The translations under genes and the position numbers were made by a program. From contig NZ_CP024902.1 in NCBI RefSeq assembly GCF_003330765.1, forward strand, positions 930,001-994,000: a stretch of 64,000 nucleotides of DNA, given 5' to 3'. A model generated the notes under the pieces. That model was not told the origin of the DNA, did no database searches, and saw only the letters and a program-made list of their open reading frames with translations. This DNA comes from Burkholderia pyrrocinia (GTDB taxonomy: Bacteria; Pseudomonadota; Gammaproteobacteria; Burkholderiales; Burkholderiaceae). Positions 57,268 to 64,000 of the stretch are shown here, one piece after another (position 1 is the stretch's first letter; every line of letters begins with the position of its first letter).

Positions 57268-57597
57268 GTGTCCGTCGAAATGCCTGTCCGCCCGGCGCCC
57301 GCCGATGTCCCGCCGTCGCACGCGTGCCGCGAGGGCTGCGGTGCGTGCTGCATCGCGCCGTCGATTTCCAGCCCGATTCCGGGCATGCCCGACGGCAAGC
57401 CGGCCGGCGTGCGCTGCGTACAACTCGGCGACGACCTGCGCTGCCGGATCTTCGGCCGGCCCGAGCGTCCCGCGTGCTGTTCGGGACTGCAGCCGTCCGC
57501 CGACATGTGCGGCGCGTCGCGCGACGACGCGCTCGCGTGGCTCACGCGCCTCGAGGCCGCGACGCAGCCGTCGCATCGTGGCGGCTCGGGGCGGTAG
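57268..57597 (+). CDS. YkgJ-family CxxCxxCC cysteine cluster protein
   Basis: A 109-residue protein with CREGCGACC near residue 20, then [13 protein letters not shown] and a later single Cys, giving an eight-Cys pattern likely to bind zinc or an iron-sulfur cluster (Pfam UPF0153/YkgJ). The function is unknown. GTG at 57268 is chosen because GAGAGA precedes it closely; ATG at 57280 is the alternative. It diverges from hemN. Confidence 0.82.
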   Translation: MSVEMPVRPAPADVPPSHACREGCGACCIAPSISSPIPGMPDGKPAGVRCVQLGDDLRCRIFGRPERPACCSGLQPSADMCGASRDDALAWLTRLEAATQPSHRGGSGR

Positions 57598-57739
57598 CGG
57601 GCCGCCCGCCACGTTCGAGACCGATACGACGCATGGAACCCGCGGCGCGCGCCGAAGCACTCATGCCGGTCGACTGCCCGGCATGGGCCGGCGCCGATCA
57701 CCCGATCACCGCTGCGCCCGATACAGGAGATTGTTCAGC

Positions 57740-58321
57740 ATGACCGCATCTTGCGCGCCTGGCCGGCGCAGTTTTCTCGTCGCATGCGTCGGCGCCGTCG
57801 GCGTGACGCTTTCGCTCGCCGCCTGCGCGTCGACATTTCCGTTCATCCCCGATCACTACACGTTCTCGCGCGGCGACGTGCAGAAAGCCGTCGCGCGCAA
57901 GTTCCCGTATCAGAAGACGGTCGCGCAGGTCGTCGACGTGTCGCTCGTGAACCCTGCCGTCAACCTGCTGCCCGACCAGAACCGCGTCGCCGTGCAACTC
58001 GATGCGCATTTCGCGAGCCCGTTCCTGCGCGCGCCCGTCAGCGGCAAATTCATCGTGTCGGGCCAGCTCGCGTACGACGCGCCGAGCCGCTCGGTCGTAC
58101 TGAGGGCGCCGGCCGTCGACAGCCTCGTGCTCGACGGCGATGCACAGATGTACGCGCAGCAGGTCGGCGCGGCCGCCGGCCTGCTCGCAACGCAGGTGCT
58201 GACCAACTATCCGATCTACACGTTCAAGCCTGAACAACTGCAATTTGCCGGCGTGAACTACGAACCCGGTACAATTACGATTCTTACAAACGGCATACGC
58301 GTGGCGATCGTCGAAAAATGA
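57740..58321 (+). CDS. DUF1439 lipoprotein (YceB-like)
   Basis: A 193-residue protein with a lipoprotein signal (GVTLSLAAC, Cys near residue 29), followed by a DUF1439 domain: FSRGDVQKAVARKFPYQKT, then a beta-rich body ending ITILTNGIRVAIVEK. Probably tethered to a membrane facing the periplasm, with a lipid-binding-like fold; the function is not established. It lies upstream of uppP by 78 bases. Confidence 0.82.
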   Translation: MTASCAPGRRSFLVACVGAVGVTLSLAACASTFPFIPDHYTFSRGDVQKAVARKFPYQKTVAQVVDVSLVNPAVNLLPDQNRVAVQLDAHFASPFLRAPVSGKFIVSGQLAYDAPSRSVVLRAPAVDSLVLDGDAQMYAQQVGAAAGLLATQVLTNYPIYTFKPEQLQFAGVNYEPGTITILTNGIRVAIVEK

Positions 58322-58399
58322 CGTCGTGCCGCGCGCGGCCGGGCGGGCCGCGGCGGCAATCAGGCCCTTTCTTTCGACCACTTCGGAGTTGGGCCACGG

Positions 58400-59230
58400 A
58401 TGGACTGGATCCTGATCTGCAAGGCATTGATCCTCGGCGTCGTCGAGGGGCTGACGGAATTCCTGCCGGTGTCGAGCACCGGTCACCTGATCGTCGCGGG
58501 CAGTTTCCTGAATTTCAACGATTCGCACGCGAAGACCTTCGACGTCGTGATCCAGTTCGGCGCGATCCTCGCGGTCTGCTGGGAATACCGGCAACGGATC
58601 GCGTCCATCGTGTCCGGGCTGCCGAGCCGGCCCGATGCGCGGCGCTTCACGCTGAACGTCGTGATCGCGACGATTCCCGCGATCGCGCTCGGCCTCCTGT
58701 TCGAGAAGAAGATCAAGGCCGTGCTGTTCTCGCCGGTGCCCGTCGCGTTCGCGCTCGTCGTGGGCGGCGCGATCATCCTGTGGGCCGAGGCGCGGCAGCG
58801 CGAACGCAGCGAGCCGCCGCGCGTGATGTCGGTCGATGCGCTGACGCCGCTCGATGCGCTCAAGGTCGGCATCGCGCAGTGCTTCGCGCTGGTGCCCGGC
58901 ATGTCGCGTTCGGGTTCGACGATCATCGGCGGGATGCTGTTCGGCCTCGACCGACGCGTCGCGACCGAATTCTCGTTCTTCCTCGCGATCCCGATCATCT
59001 TCGGCGCGACGCTCTATGAAACCGTCAAGGACTGGCAGGCGTTCACCGTCGATTCGCTCGGCCTGTTCGCACTCGGGCTCGTCGCGGCATTCGTCAGCGC
59101 GTTCGTGTGCGTGCGCTGGCTGCTGCGCTACGTCGCGACGCACGATTTCACGGTGTTCGCGTGGTATCGGATCGCATTCGGGCTGTTCGTGCTGCTGGTC
59201 GGTTACAGCGGCTGGCTGAACTGGGCGTGA
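58400..59230 (+). CDS. uppP: undecaprenyl-diphosphatase UppP (BacA)
   Basis: A 276-residue multi-spanning membrane phosphatase that recycles undecaprenyl pyrophosphate, the carrier for both peptidoglycan and the O-antigen made by genes in this window. It contains the BacA signatures [17 protein letters not shown] and [10 protein letters not shown] with the catalytic Ser/Arg region. It confers bacitracin resistance when abundant. Confidence 0.96.
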   Translation: MDWILICKALILGVVEGLTEFLPVSSTGHLIVAGSFLNFNDSHAKTFDVVIQFGAILAVCWEYRQRIASIVSGLPSRPDARRFTLNVVIATIPAIALGLLFEKKIKAVLFSPVPVAFALVVGGAIILWAEARQRERSEPPRVMSVDALTPLDALKVGIAQCFALVPGMSRSGSTIIGGMLFGLDRRVATEFSFFLAIPIIFGATLYETVKDWQAFTVDSLGLFALGLVAAFVSAFVCVRWLLRYVATHDFTVFAWYRIAFGLFVLLVGYSGWLNWA

Positions 59231-59262
59231 GGGCCGCGGCGCTCGCCGACTGCGCAGAAACG

Positions 59263-59302
59263 AAAAATCCCTGCCTCGCGGCTACGCCAGGCAGGGATTT
59301 TT
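59263..59302. terminator. bidirectional terminator between uppP and trmB
   Basis: AAAAATCCCTGCCT (59263-59276) pairs perfectly with AGGCAGGGATTTTT (59289-59302) around a 12-base loop. A-tract and T-tract flank the stem, so it can end transcription from both sides. Confidence 0.9.
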
Positions 59303-59369
59303 CATTGGGGCGCGCGATCGCGCGACGCGTTGCGGTTCCTGGTGCAGCCGGTGTGCGGCTGCGTGGCGA

Positions 59370-60137
59370 TCAGTTCGCGCGCTTGCGGAACACCAGGTCC
59401 CACACGCCGTGGCCGAGCCGCAGCCCGCGCCGTTCGAACTTCGTCACCGGGCGGTAGTCGGGGCGCGGCGCATAGTCGGCGGCCGTGTTTTCGAGCGACG
59501 GTTCCGCGCCGAGCACTTCCAGCATCTGTTCCGCGTAGTTCTGCCAGTCGGTCGCGCAGTGAATGTACGCGCCGGGCTTCAGGCGCGACGCGAGATGCGC
59601 GACGAGCGGCGGCTGGATCAGCCGGCGCTTGTGGTGGCGCGCCTTGTGCCACGGATCGGGGAAGAAGATGTGCACGCCGTCGAGGCTTTCCGGCGCGAGC
59701 ATGTGCTCGAGCACCTCGACCGCGTCGTGCTGGATGATGCGGATGTTCGGCAGATCGTGTTCGCCTATCAGCTTCAGCAGCGCGCCGACGCCCGGTTCGT
59801 GCACCTCGACGCCGAGGAAGTCGTCGCCCGGGCGGTGCGCGGCGATTTCCGCGGTCGATGCGCCCATCCCGAAGCCGATCTCGAGGATGCGCGGCGCGCT
59901 GCGGCCGAACACCGCATTCCAGTCGGGCATCTCCGGCGCATACGGAACGACGAAGCGCGGGCCGAATTCGTCGAGCGCGCGGCGCTGGCCGGTCGACACG
60001 CGGCCTGCGCGCGTGACGAAGCTGCGGATGCGGCGGTGGTGCAGCGGATTGACTTCGTCGGCGCCGTCGGCGGCTTCGTCGGGAATGGCGTCGTCGTGCG
60101 GCGGCAGGCCGGCTTCGTTCGGATCGTCGTGCATCAT
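59370..60137 (-). CDS. trmB: tRNA (guanine-N7-)-methyltransferase
   Basis: A 255-residue SAM enzyme that makes m7G46 in tRNA. Motif I is [15 protein letters not shown] and the substrate signature is [15 protein letters not shown], both diagnostic. The N-terminal 40 residues are an acidic, non-conserved extension. Two adjacent ATG codons (60137 and 60134) are possible starts. It is transcribed in the same direction as the tRNA-Gly upstream of it. Confidence 0.95.
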   Translation of the reverse strand: MMHDDPNEAGLPPHDDAIPDEAADGADEVNPLHHRRIRSFVTRAGRVSTGQRRALDEFGPRFVVPYAPEMPDWNAVFGRSAPRILEIGFGMGASTAEIAAHRPGDDFLGVEVHEPGVGALLKLIGEHDLPNIRIIQHDAVEVLEHMLAPESLDGVHIFFPDPWHKARHHKRRLIQPPLVAHLASRLKPGAYIHCATDWQNYAEQMLEVLGAEPSLENTAADYAPRPDYRPVTKFERRGLRLGHGVWDLVFRKRAN

Positions 60138-60270
60138 CGGTACAGAGAAAGGCTCGGTTGCGGGCGAGGGCCCGTTGCGCGCAGCAGTGCGCCGGGGGAA
60201 CCGGCACAGGGTACAAAAAAGCCGCCTTCGACGAGGCGGCTCATGCGCAGGCTGCCGTGCAGCCGGAAAG

Positions 60271-60345
60271 TGGAGCGGGCGATGGGAATCGAACCCACGT
60301 CATCAGCTTGGGAAGCTGAGGTAATGGCCATTATACGACGCCCGC
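60271..60345 (-). tRNA. tRNA-Gly (anticodon CCC)
   Basis: The minus strand reads GCGGGCG at 60345 and closes with CGCCCGC T CCA at 60271. The anticodon arm is TCAGC-TTCCCAA-GCTGA, giving anticodon CCC, and the T arm carries GGTTCGATTCC. CCA is encoded. It closely resembles E. coli glyU. It forms the border between housekeeping genes and the accessory stretch to the right. Confidence 0.95.
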
Positions 60346-60512
60346 AGAACGGCGGATTGTACAGGGGTTTGGGTGGGGAAGGCAAGGGGGCGGGCGGTGG
60401 CAGCGAATCTGGCATCGCTCGGTGGGGGAGCAGTGGCGTCGCTGGCGGTGTCCGGTGAGCCACCCACCATTCACGGGATCTACCAATCCAAGCTCAGGGC
60501 ACCAACGCTCCT

Positions 60513-60707
60513 GTGGCAGAGTGGATAAAAACGCAGGTCAAGGCGCAGCGGACGGATTGGACCGACGTGAGGCTGCCCGATCAAGCAGAAGCTCGGGCAC
60601 TCTTCCTGGCAGAGCGTGAACGATCGGACAAGATCAGACAGGAAGGCTATGCGCGAAGAGCGCTAGCCGATGGTGGCAAACAATCGACGGACGAACAGGT
60701 TCCATGA
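60513..60707 (+). CDS. short ORF before the immunity gene, possible toxin C-terminal remnant
   Basis: A 64-residue frame (GTG start) rich in Glu, Arg and Ala, with AEWIKTQVKAQRTDWTDV and RSDKIRQEGYARRALADG. Its stop overlaps the start of the immunity gene by 4 bases (ATGA), the usual arrangement of an effector C-terminus and its immunity gene. The frame is closed by TGA at 60456, so no toxin body precedes it. It is either a tiny gene or the last piece of a polymorphic toxin. No toxin fold is recognised. Confidence 0.45.
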   Translation: MAEWIKTQVKAQRTDWTDVRLPDQAEARALFLAERERSDKIRQEGYARRALADGGKQSTDEQVP

Positions 60708-61780
60708 TGTTGAATATTTTGACCATGACCCCCGAGCAGGAACAGGATGCGCGAGCAAAGGCGTTTTATCTGCTCAAGAAATGGACGAGTTTCACGTTCC
60801 TGGAATACGCCGTTGGACTATATCGGGACTTTCTCGGCGCGTACGCAAAACAACTGGACACACCGAGCCCAAATCAGGTGGAGCTTGAGGAAGCCTACAC
60901 ACATGATTTCTTGGGGGCACTGGTGCACATGGATCTGGGCATCGATGCATTGCGCCGAGGTCTTGACAAACGAGCAGCATACGACGCGCTGGTTATAGGA
61001 AGCCAGCAAGGTGGCGACCTGTTGTTTGGACGGAGTGCGCTTGAAATCGGTCGTAAATACGATCCGTTTTTTCATTCACTGGGACTGAAGGACACCAACT
61101 TTTCGGACCCCGTGTATGCCACCGGGTTCGCGGAGGGCGTGTGGATCGAGAGATTGATTTGCTACGCGCTCAAGTGCACGGTCGGATTCGGTTATACCGG
61201 GATGCTTGCATACGGAACACGTGCGGATGGAGGAACCCGTGTTTTTGAGCATTGGACCTATGAATCCATGTTTGAAGATGCACCACTTCCGGCGTGGCGG
61301 TATTGGCCTCCCGGTCGCAGCTATCCCGCAGTGCTTCCTCCCTGCCCACCTAAGAATGAATCCGGGACCGGCGAGGTTTACAGCGATCAAGAGATTCCTG
61401 TCGAGGGTATCTGGGAGCCATGGCTTTCGGTTGGCAAGGTCGGATGTCCGAGCTACTTCCTCAAAGGTAGTATCGCCCACAAGTATCTGTTGGAAGGTAC
61501 CAACGACGAACAGGCGGTGCGCTGGCGGCTGCTGTGGGAGGACAAGCGTTACCAGGATGGCAGCATTCCGGCAGAGGAGGAAACCTACCTCCCCAAGTTT
61601 GTCGCACAACCCAGGCTACGGGCGTTGCCCGGAGAGCCTTGTCCGCGCGCCGGTTATTGGCAAAGCCCTGCCGTGAAAGATTCGGTTTATGTCGAGGCTG
61701 GAGAGCCTATGCCGGGACCTCAGCGCACATCGTGGGGGATGGTCGTTTGGCATTATTCAGATCCTCAGCCGGGCAATTGA
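60704..61780 (+). CDS. Imm71/Imm72 family immunity protein
   Basis: A 358-residue protein matching the layout of Imm71/Imm72 immunity proteins found beside polymorphic toxins in Burkholderia. A helical N-terminal half (about 1-190) contains GFGYTGMLAYGTR. The C-terminal half contains EPWLSVGKVGCPSYFLKGSIA, RWRLLWEDKRYQDGSIPAEE, and ends with CPRAGYWQSPA and SWGMVVWHYS. It has no signal peptide and would neutralise a type VI or contact-delivered toxin in the cytoplasm. No complete toxin gene is in the window, so it may be an orphan. GC is lower than in the housekeeping genes nearby. Confidence 0.75.
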   Translation: MMLNILTMTPEQEQDARAKAFYLLKKWTSFTFLEYAVGLYRDFLGAYAKQLDTPSPNQVELEEAYTHDFLGALVHMDLGIDALRRGLDKRAAYDALVIGSQQGGDLLFGRSALEIGRKYDPFFHSLGLKDTNFSDPVYATGFAEGVWIERLICYALKCTVGFGYTGMLAYGTRADGGTRVFEHWTYESMFEDAPLPAWRYWPPGRSYPAVLPPCPPKNESGTGEVYSDQEIPVEGIWEPWLSVGKVGCPSYFLKGSIAHKYLLEGTNDEQAVRWRLLWEDKRYQDGSIPAEEETYLPKFVAQPRLRALPGEPCPRAGYWQSPAVKDSVYVEAGEPMPGPQRTSWGMVVWHYSDPQPGN

Positions 61781-62089
61781 ATAGTCGTAGAGATAAGAGC
61801 CAATGGCGGCTTGTGGCTTGGTCGTGAAGTGCCGGAGGGCTTACTTCCTGCTCCATCCATCTCTGCGAGTACCTTCGTCCGTTGTTCATGGAGGGAAAGG
61901 GCGGTGAGTTTGGACCGTTAGCAATGCATTGATCTGAAAGAGAGTGTACGCGGCACGTTGCGCTTGGTCTCGATATTTGCGGTCCCGTTGACGATGAGCC
62001 GTGCGGTTCGTCCTGGAAGTGACGGCATCGGCGGTCGGTCGCGTTTTTCGACTATTCTCCGAGCGGCAATCGACGATGGTTGGAACGAC

Positions 62090-62446
62090 ATGAATCCCAG
62101 GCGCGTTCATTCACTGGTCCTCAAGCACTATCCAGAGATCGATTTCGTCAAGTGCGAATGGATACATCTCTTTCGGGATGGTGCTGTCGATCGAGACTTG
62201 CTGCGAAAGATGCTCTCCACGATCGGGGCCGATGATTTCATCGTCCACGTCCGTCGAAAGGTCGGTGATTTCTTGCCGATGGAGGCGGCACTCGATTTCA
62301 TTGCCGAGAACATTGGGAAGAGCTATATCAGGATCGCAGATAGAGCCTTCACCGGCTTCGTGTTCATCGCAAACAACAGTGTTGCGGCAACCTGGCCGCA
62401 GCGCCTGACACATAGCCAGATCGATCTGCTGAAGAGCCGAAAATGA
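62090..62446 (+). CDS. hypothetical protein
   Basis: A 118-residue mixed alpha/beta protein (HYPEIDFVKCEWIHLFRDG, DDFIVHVRRKVGDFLP, SYIRIADRAFTGFVFI) with no recognised domain. ATG at 62090 is preferred; ATG at 61994 or TTG at 61958 would extend it in frame. Its end overlaps the next ATG (ATGA at 62443), so the two genes are a pair. Given its place after an immunity gene, it may be another small immunity or accessory protein, but that is inference only. Confidence 0.6.
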   Translation: MNPRRVHSLVLKHYPEIDFVKCEWIHLFRDGAVDRDLLRKMLSTIGADDFIVHVRRKVGDFLPMEAALDFIAENIGKSYIRIADRAFTGFVFIANNSVAATWPQRLTHSQIDLLKSRK

Positions 62447-62847
62447 ACCGCCCACTCTCAGCTTTCGAGATGTCGCTCGCTCGCTGGATGCTGGAGCACG
62501 GCGAACCGGAGGCACGAGCGTTTCTTGAGCAACTCGCAGTAGCAGAGGTTATGCCGTGGCGCTGCCCCTGCGGTTGCGCAAGCATCAATTTTCAGATCAA
62601 GGGTAGCCAGCCTGCTGCGCCCGGGGCCGGGGTGCATGTTCTCGGAGATTTTGTCTTTGGTCCAGACGAGCGGCCAGCAGGGATCTTCATTTACGAGTGC
62701 GCTGGTTTATTGAGTGGTGTCGAAGTTTACGGAATGGCCGGCAACGCTCCCGCAGATTTACCCCGAGAGGACACGCTTCGCTCTTTTACGGCTGCTGCGC
62801 CTATGCCAGGGACGGCGCTCTCGCAGGCGAGCCCGTGTCGAAAATAG
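62443..62847 (+). CDS. hypothetical protein with CPCGC motif
   Basis: A 134-residue protein: a helical N-terminus (ARWMLEHGEPEARAFLEQL), then the Cys motif WRCPCGCASINF, and a beta-rich part with HVLGDFVFGP and VYGMAGNAP. Homologues of unknown function with this pattern occur in other proteobacteria (from memory). The three Cys could bind metal. It is coupled to the upstream gene through ATGA. The C-terminal 25 residues are low-complexity. Confidence 0.65.
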   Translation: MNRPLSAFEMSLARWMLEHGEPEARAFLEQLAVAEVMPWRCPCGCASINFQIKGSQPAAPGAGVHVLGDFVFGPDERPAGIFIYECAGLLSGVEVYGMAGNAPADLPREDTLRSFTAAAPMPGTALSQASPCRK

Positions 62848-62936
62848 ACGAGTCGGTGTCGGAAGCATACAAGTCCCGACAACGCTTTCGAACTAACGTG
62901 ATAGACCTCTTATCCGATCGTTTGTCTGGAGCTGAC

Positions 62937-63281
62937 ATGTCCGATTTCATCACCGTTCTGCGCGAAACCTGCCCGACCCCGGTCCTTGACGCGACCAAGT
63001 GGAAGCGCATCGGCGGCGATCCGCACACCGTGAACCTCAACGCCTACGTCTCCAGGGACGGCAGCAAGATCATGGGCACCTGGATCTGCACGCCGGGCAA
63101 GTTCGAGGTGAACTACGAGAAATGGGAGTACTGCCACTTTCTCGACGGCTACTGCATCATCACGCCGGAAGGCGAGGAGTCGGTGCACCTGAAAGCCGGC
63201 GATGTGTTCGTGATCGAACCCGGCATGAAAGGGACCTGGGAAGTGGTGGAGACGGTGCGCAAGTACTTCGTCTTCGCCTGA
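62937..63281 (+). CDS. cupin domain protein (DUF861 / Cupin_3)
   Basis: A 114-residue small cupin of the (S)-ureidoglycine aminohydrolase-like family: GTWICTPGKFEVNYEKWEY, then CHFLDGYCIITPEG, HLKAGDVFVIEPGMKGTWE. The start ATG is preceded by TGGAGC. High GC and Burkholderia-like codon use distinguish it from the two genes upstream. The substrate is unknown; in amino-acid catabolic loci these proteins often accompany dehydrogenases or aminotransferases. Confidence 0.85.
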   Translation: MSDFITVLRETCPTPVLDATKWKRIGGDPHTVNLNAYVSRDGSKIMGTWICTPGKFEVNYEKWEYCHFLDGYCIITPEGEESVHLKAGDVFVIEPGMKGTWEVVETVRKYFVFA

Positions 63282-63337
63282 GCGGGCCTGTAGATTCGAT
63301 CCACGCATATCGTCGTCGTCCGGATACCTTCCCGGTT

Positions 63338-63556
63338 CGCGACCTCTGTCATCGCGGCTCGCAGCACGTCGTTGCCGCGCTCGCGCTCGGCGGCGCGGAA
63401 GTCAATCCGTTCGCGTTCCAACCGTTCAGCGGACTGGCCGATGGTGAACGCGTCGACGCAGGGAATGCGGCCGTGCCGCAAGCGCCGGGCATCGGCTTCG
63501 AGCTTCATGCCGACGCGCACAACGCGTTTCGCCCGGTTCGGGCCGCTGACGCCTAA
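63338..63556 (+). pseudogene. C-terminal remnant of an enolase-superfamily (mandelate racemase-like) enzyme
   Basis: The plus-strand frame contains GSQHVVAALALGGAEVNPF and, near its end, PQAPGIGFELHAD, matching the capping C-terminus of mandelate racemase/muconate lactonizing enzymes. It stops at TAA 63554-63556. Upstream in the same DNA is the cupin gene in another frame, so the N-terminal domain and most of the barrel are missing. Confidence 0.65.
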
Positions 63557-63792
63557 AGCGCGTCGATCGCGAAACGAACCGCGAAGCCGAGCATCATCAC
63601 CGCGACGAAAAAATCGAGTACACGCCAAGCGAGCACACGAGCGAACCATGCACGGCACGCGCGCGCGCCATAGGCGAGCATCAGGAACCACGCGAGCGAG
63701 GCCGTCATCGCGCCGATCGCAAACGGCGCTCGCGCACCGGCGGCCGGCCCGATCGCGGTCAACGCGCCGCGCCGGTCACACGCGGCCGGCAT
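63553..63792 (-). pseudogene. C-terminal remnant of a LysE/ArgO-type exporter
   Basis: The 79-residue frame reads FAIGAMTASLAWFLMLAYGARA and ends with a last hydrophobic helix (VLDFFVAVMMLGFAV). This matches the C-terminal third of LysE/ArgO amino-acid exporters, which are about 200 residues. The first residues overlap the end of the regulator gene and have no LysE similarity. It is truncated at the 5' side and unlikely to work. Confidence 0.65.
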
Positions 63793-64000
63793 CGCCGTCC
63801 GCCCACTCGGGCCGTCGCCCGAGCGTATCGAACAGCCGCACGATCTCGGCCTTCACCTTCTGCACCGCGTTGCTGACGAGCGCCGTATCGTGCCAGCACA
63901 GCGACAGGTCGCGCGCGAACAGCCGGTGCGCGACCGTCGACAGCTTGAGCTTGCGTTCCTCGATCTCGACGTGCGCGGCCGTCCACGGCAGGATCGTCAC
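63776..64000 (-). CDS. C-terminal end of a probable LysR-type regulator (partial)
   Basis: The minus-strand frame is open from the window edge and stops at 63776. The visible 74 residues (ILPWTAAHVEIEERKL, HRLFARDLSLCWHD, VQKVKAEIVRLFDTL) fit the last strand and helix of a LysR effector-binding domain, but similarity is weak and the DNA-binding half lies outside the window. Its place beside a LysE-type exporter remnant fits a regulator. Confidence 0.45.
   Translation of the reverse strand: MTILPWTAAHVEIEERKLKLSTVAHRLFARDLSLCWHDTALVSNAVQKVKAEIVRLFDTLGRRPEWADGDAGRV

Noticed and set aside
57633..57743. A 36-codon frame between the YkgJ-type gene and the DUF1439 lipoprotein, overlapping the latter's start by ATGA.
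   Set aside because: No ribosome site or family similarity; it seems to be leader sequence, though a leader peptide cannot be excluded.

Overview
The window is high-GC proteobacterial DNA that reads as a chromosome segment of a Burkholderia (Burkholderia cepacia complex-like). The signs are the codon and GC bias, a pyrR-pyrB-pyrC' block, an rmlBACD-wzm-wzt O-antigen locus with wbiGHI-type genes, a waaC-kdoO-waaA lipopolysaccharide core block, and a urt-ure urea operon. Species cannot be fixed from this sequence alone.

Layout. 1-6.0 kb (+): the end of a ChpA/PilL-N-like protein, then yqgE, ruvX, pyrR, pyrB, a dihydroorotase homologue whose metal-binding HxH is lost (PyrC'-like), and a PlsC-type acyltransferase. 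apaH converges from the other strand. 7.2-29 kb (+): the O-antigen locus. It holds rmlBACD (dTDP-L-rhamnose), a rhamnosyltransferase-like GT2, the Wzm/Wzt ABC exporter, two double-GT2 proteins, manC (GDP-mannose), a 1122-residue methyltransferase/coiled-coil/GT2/GT4 fusion, another GT2, and wbiG-wbiH-wbiI, ending at a strong terminator. One gene in this stretch, a sulfotransferase-like coiled-coil protein, is on the minus strand. The middle of the locus (about 10.6-24.2 kb) looks lower in GC than its surroundings. 29.3-31.7 kb: a lipoprotein S53 peptidase fused to a mannose-binding bulb-lectin domain. 31.7-37.2 kb (-): a second polysaccharide set made of a Wzx-type flippase, GT2, GT4, galE and a second WecA-like initiating transferase. 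37.4-42.3 kb (+): phosphomanno/glucomutase, then waaC, kdoO and waaA (inner core).

42.3-53.8 kb (-): urea uptake and hydrolysis, transcribed as urtABCDE-ureD-ureABC-ureEFG. A near-perfect sigma-54 promoter lies upstream of urtA, as expected for nitrogen-limitation control. 54-60.3 kb: housekeeping genes (rhodanese, pcm-like methyltransferase, hemN, YkgJ-type protein, DUF1439 lipoprotein, uppP, trmB) and a tRNA-Gly(CCC).

60.4-64 kb: an accessory, partly decayed stretch beside the tRNA. It contains an Imm72-type immunity gene behind a short ORF that may be the end of a lost toxin, two small unknown genes, a cupin, and C-terminal remnants of an enolase-superfamily enzyme and a LysE-type exporter. 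The end of a probable LysR-type regulator closes the window.

The most interesting candidates are the methyltransferase-coiled coil-glycosyltransferase fusion together with the coiled-coil sulfotransferase, which could form a chain-length or capping system like WbdD, and the S53 peptidase-lectin lipoprotein placed between two O-antigen operons.
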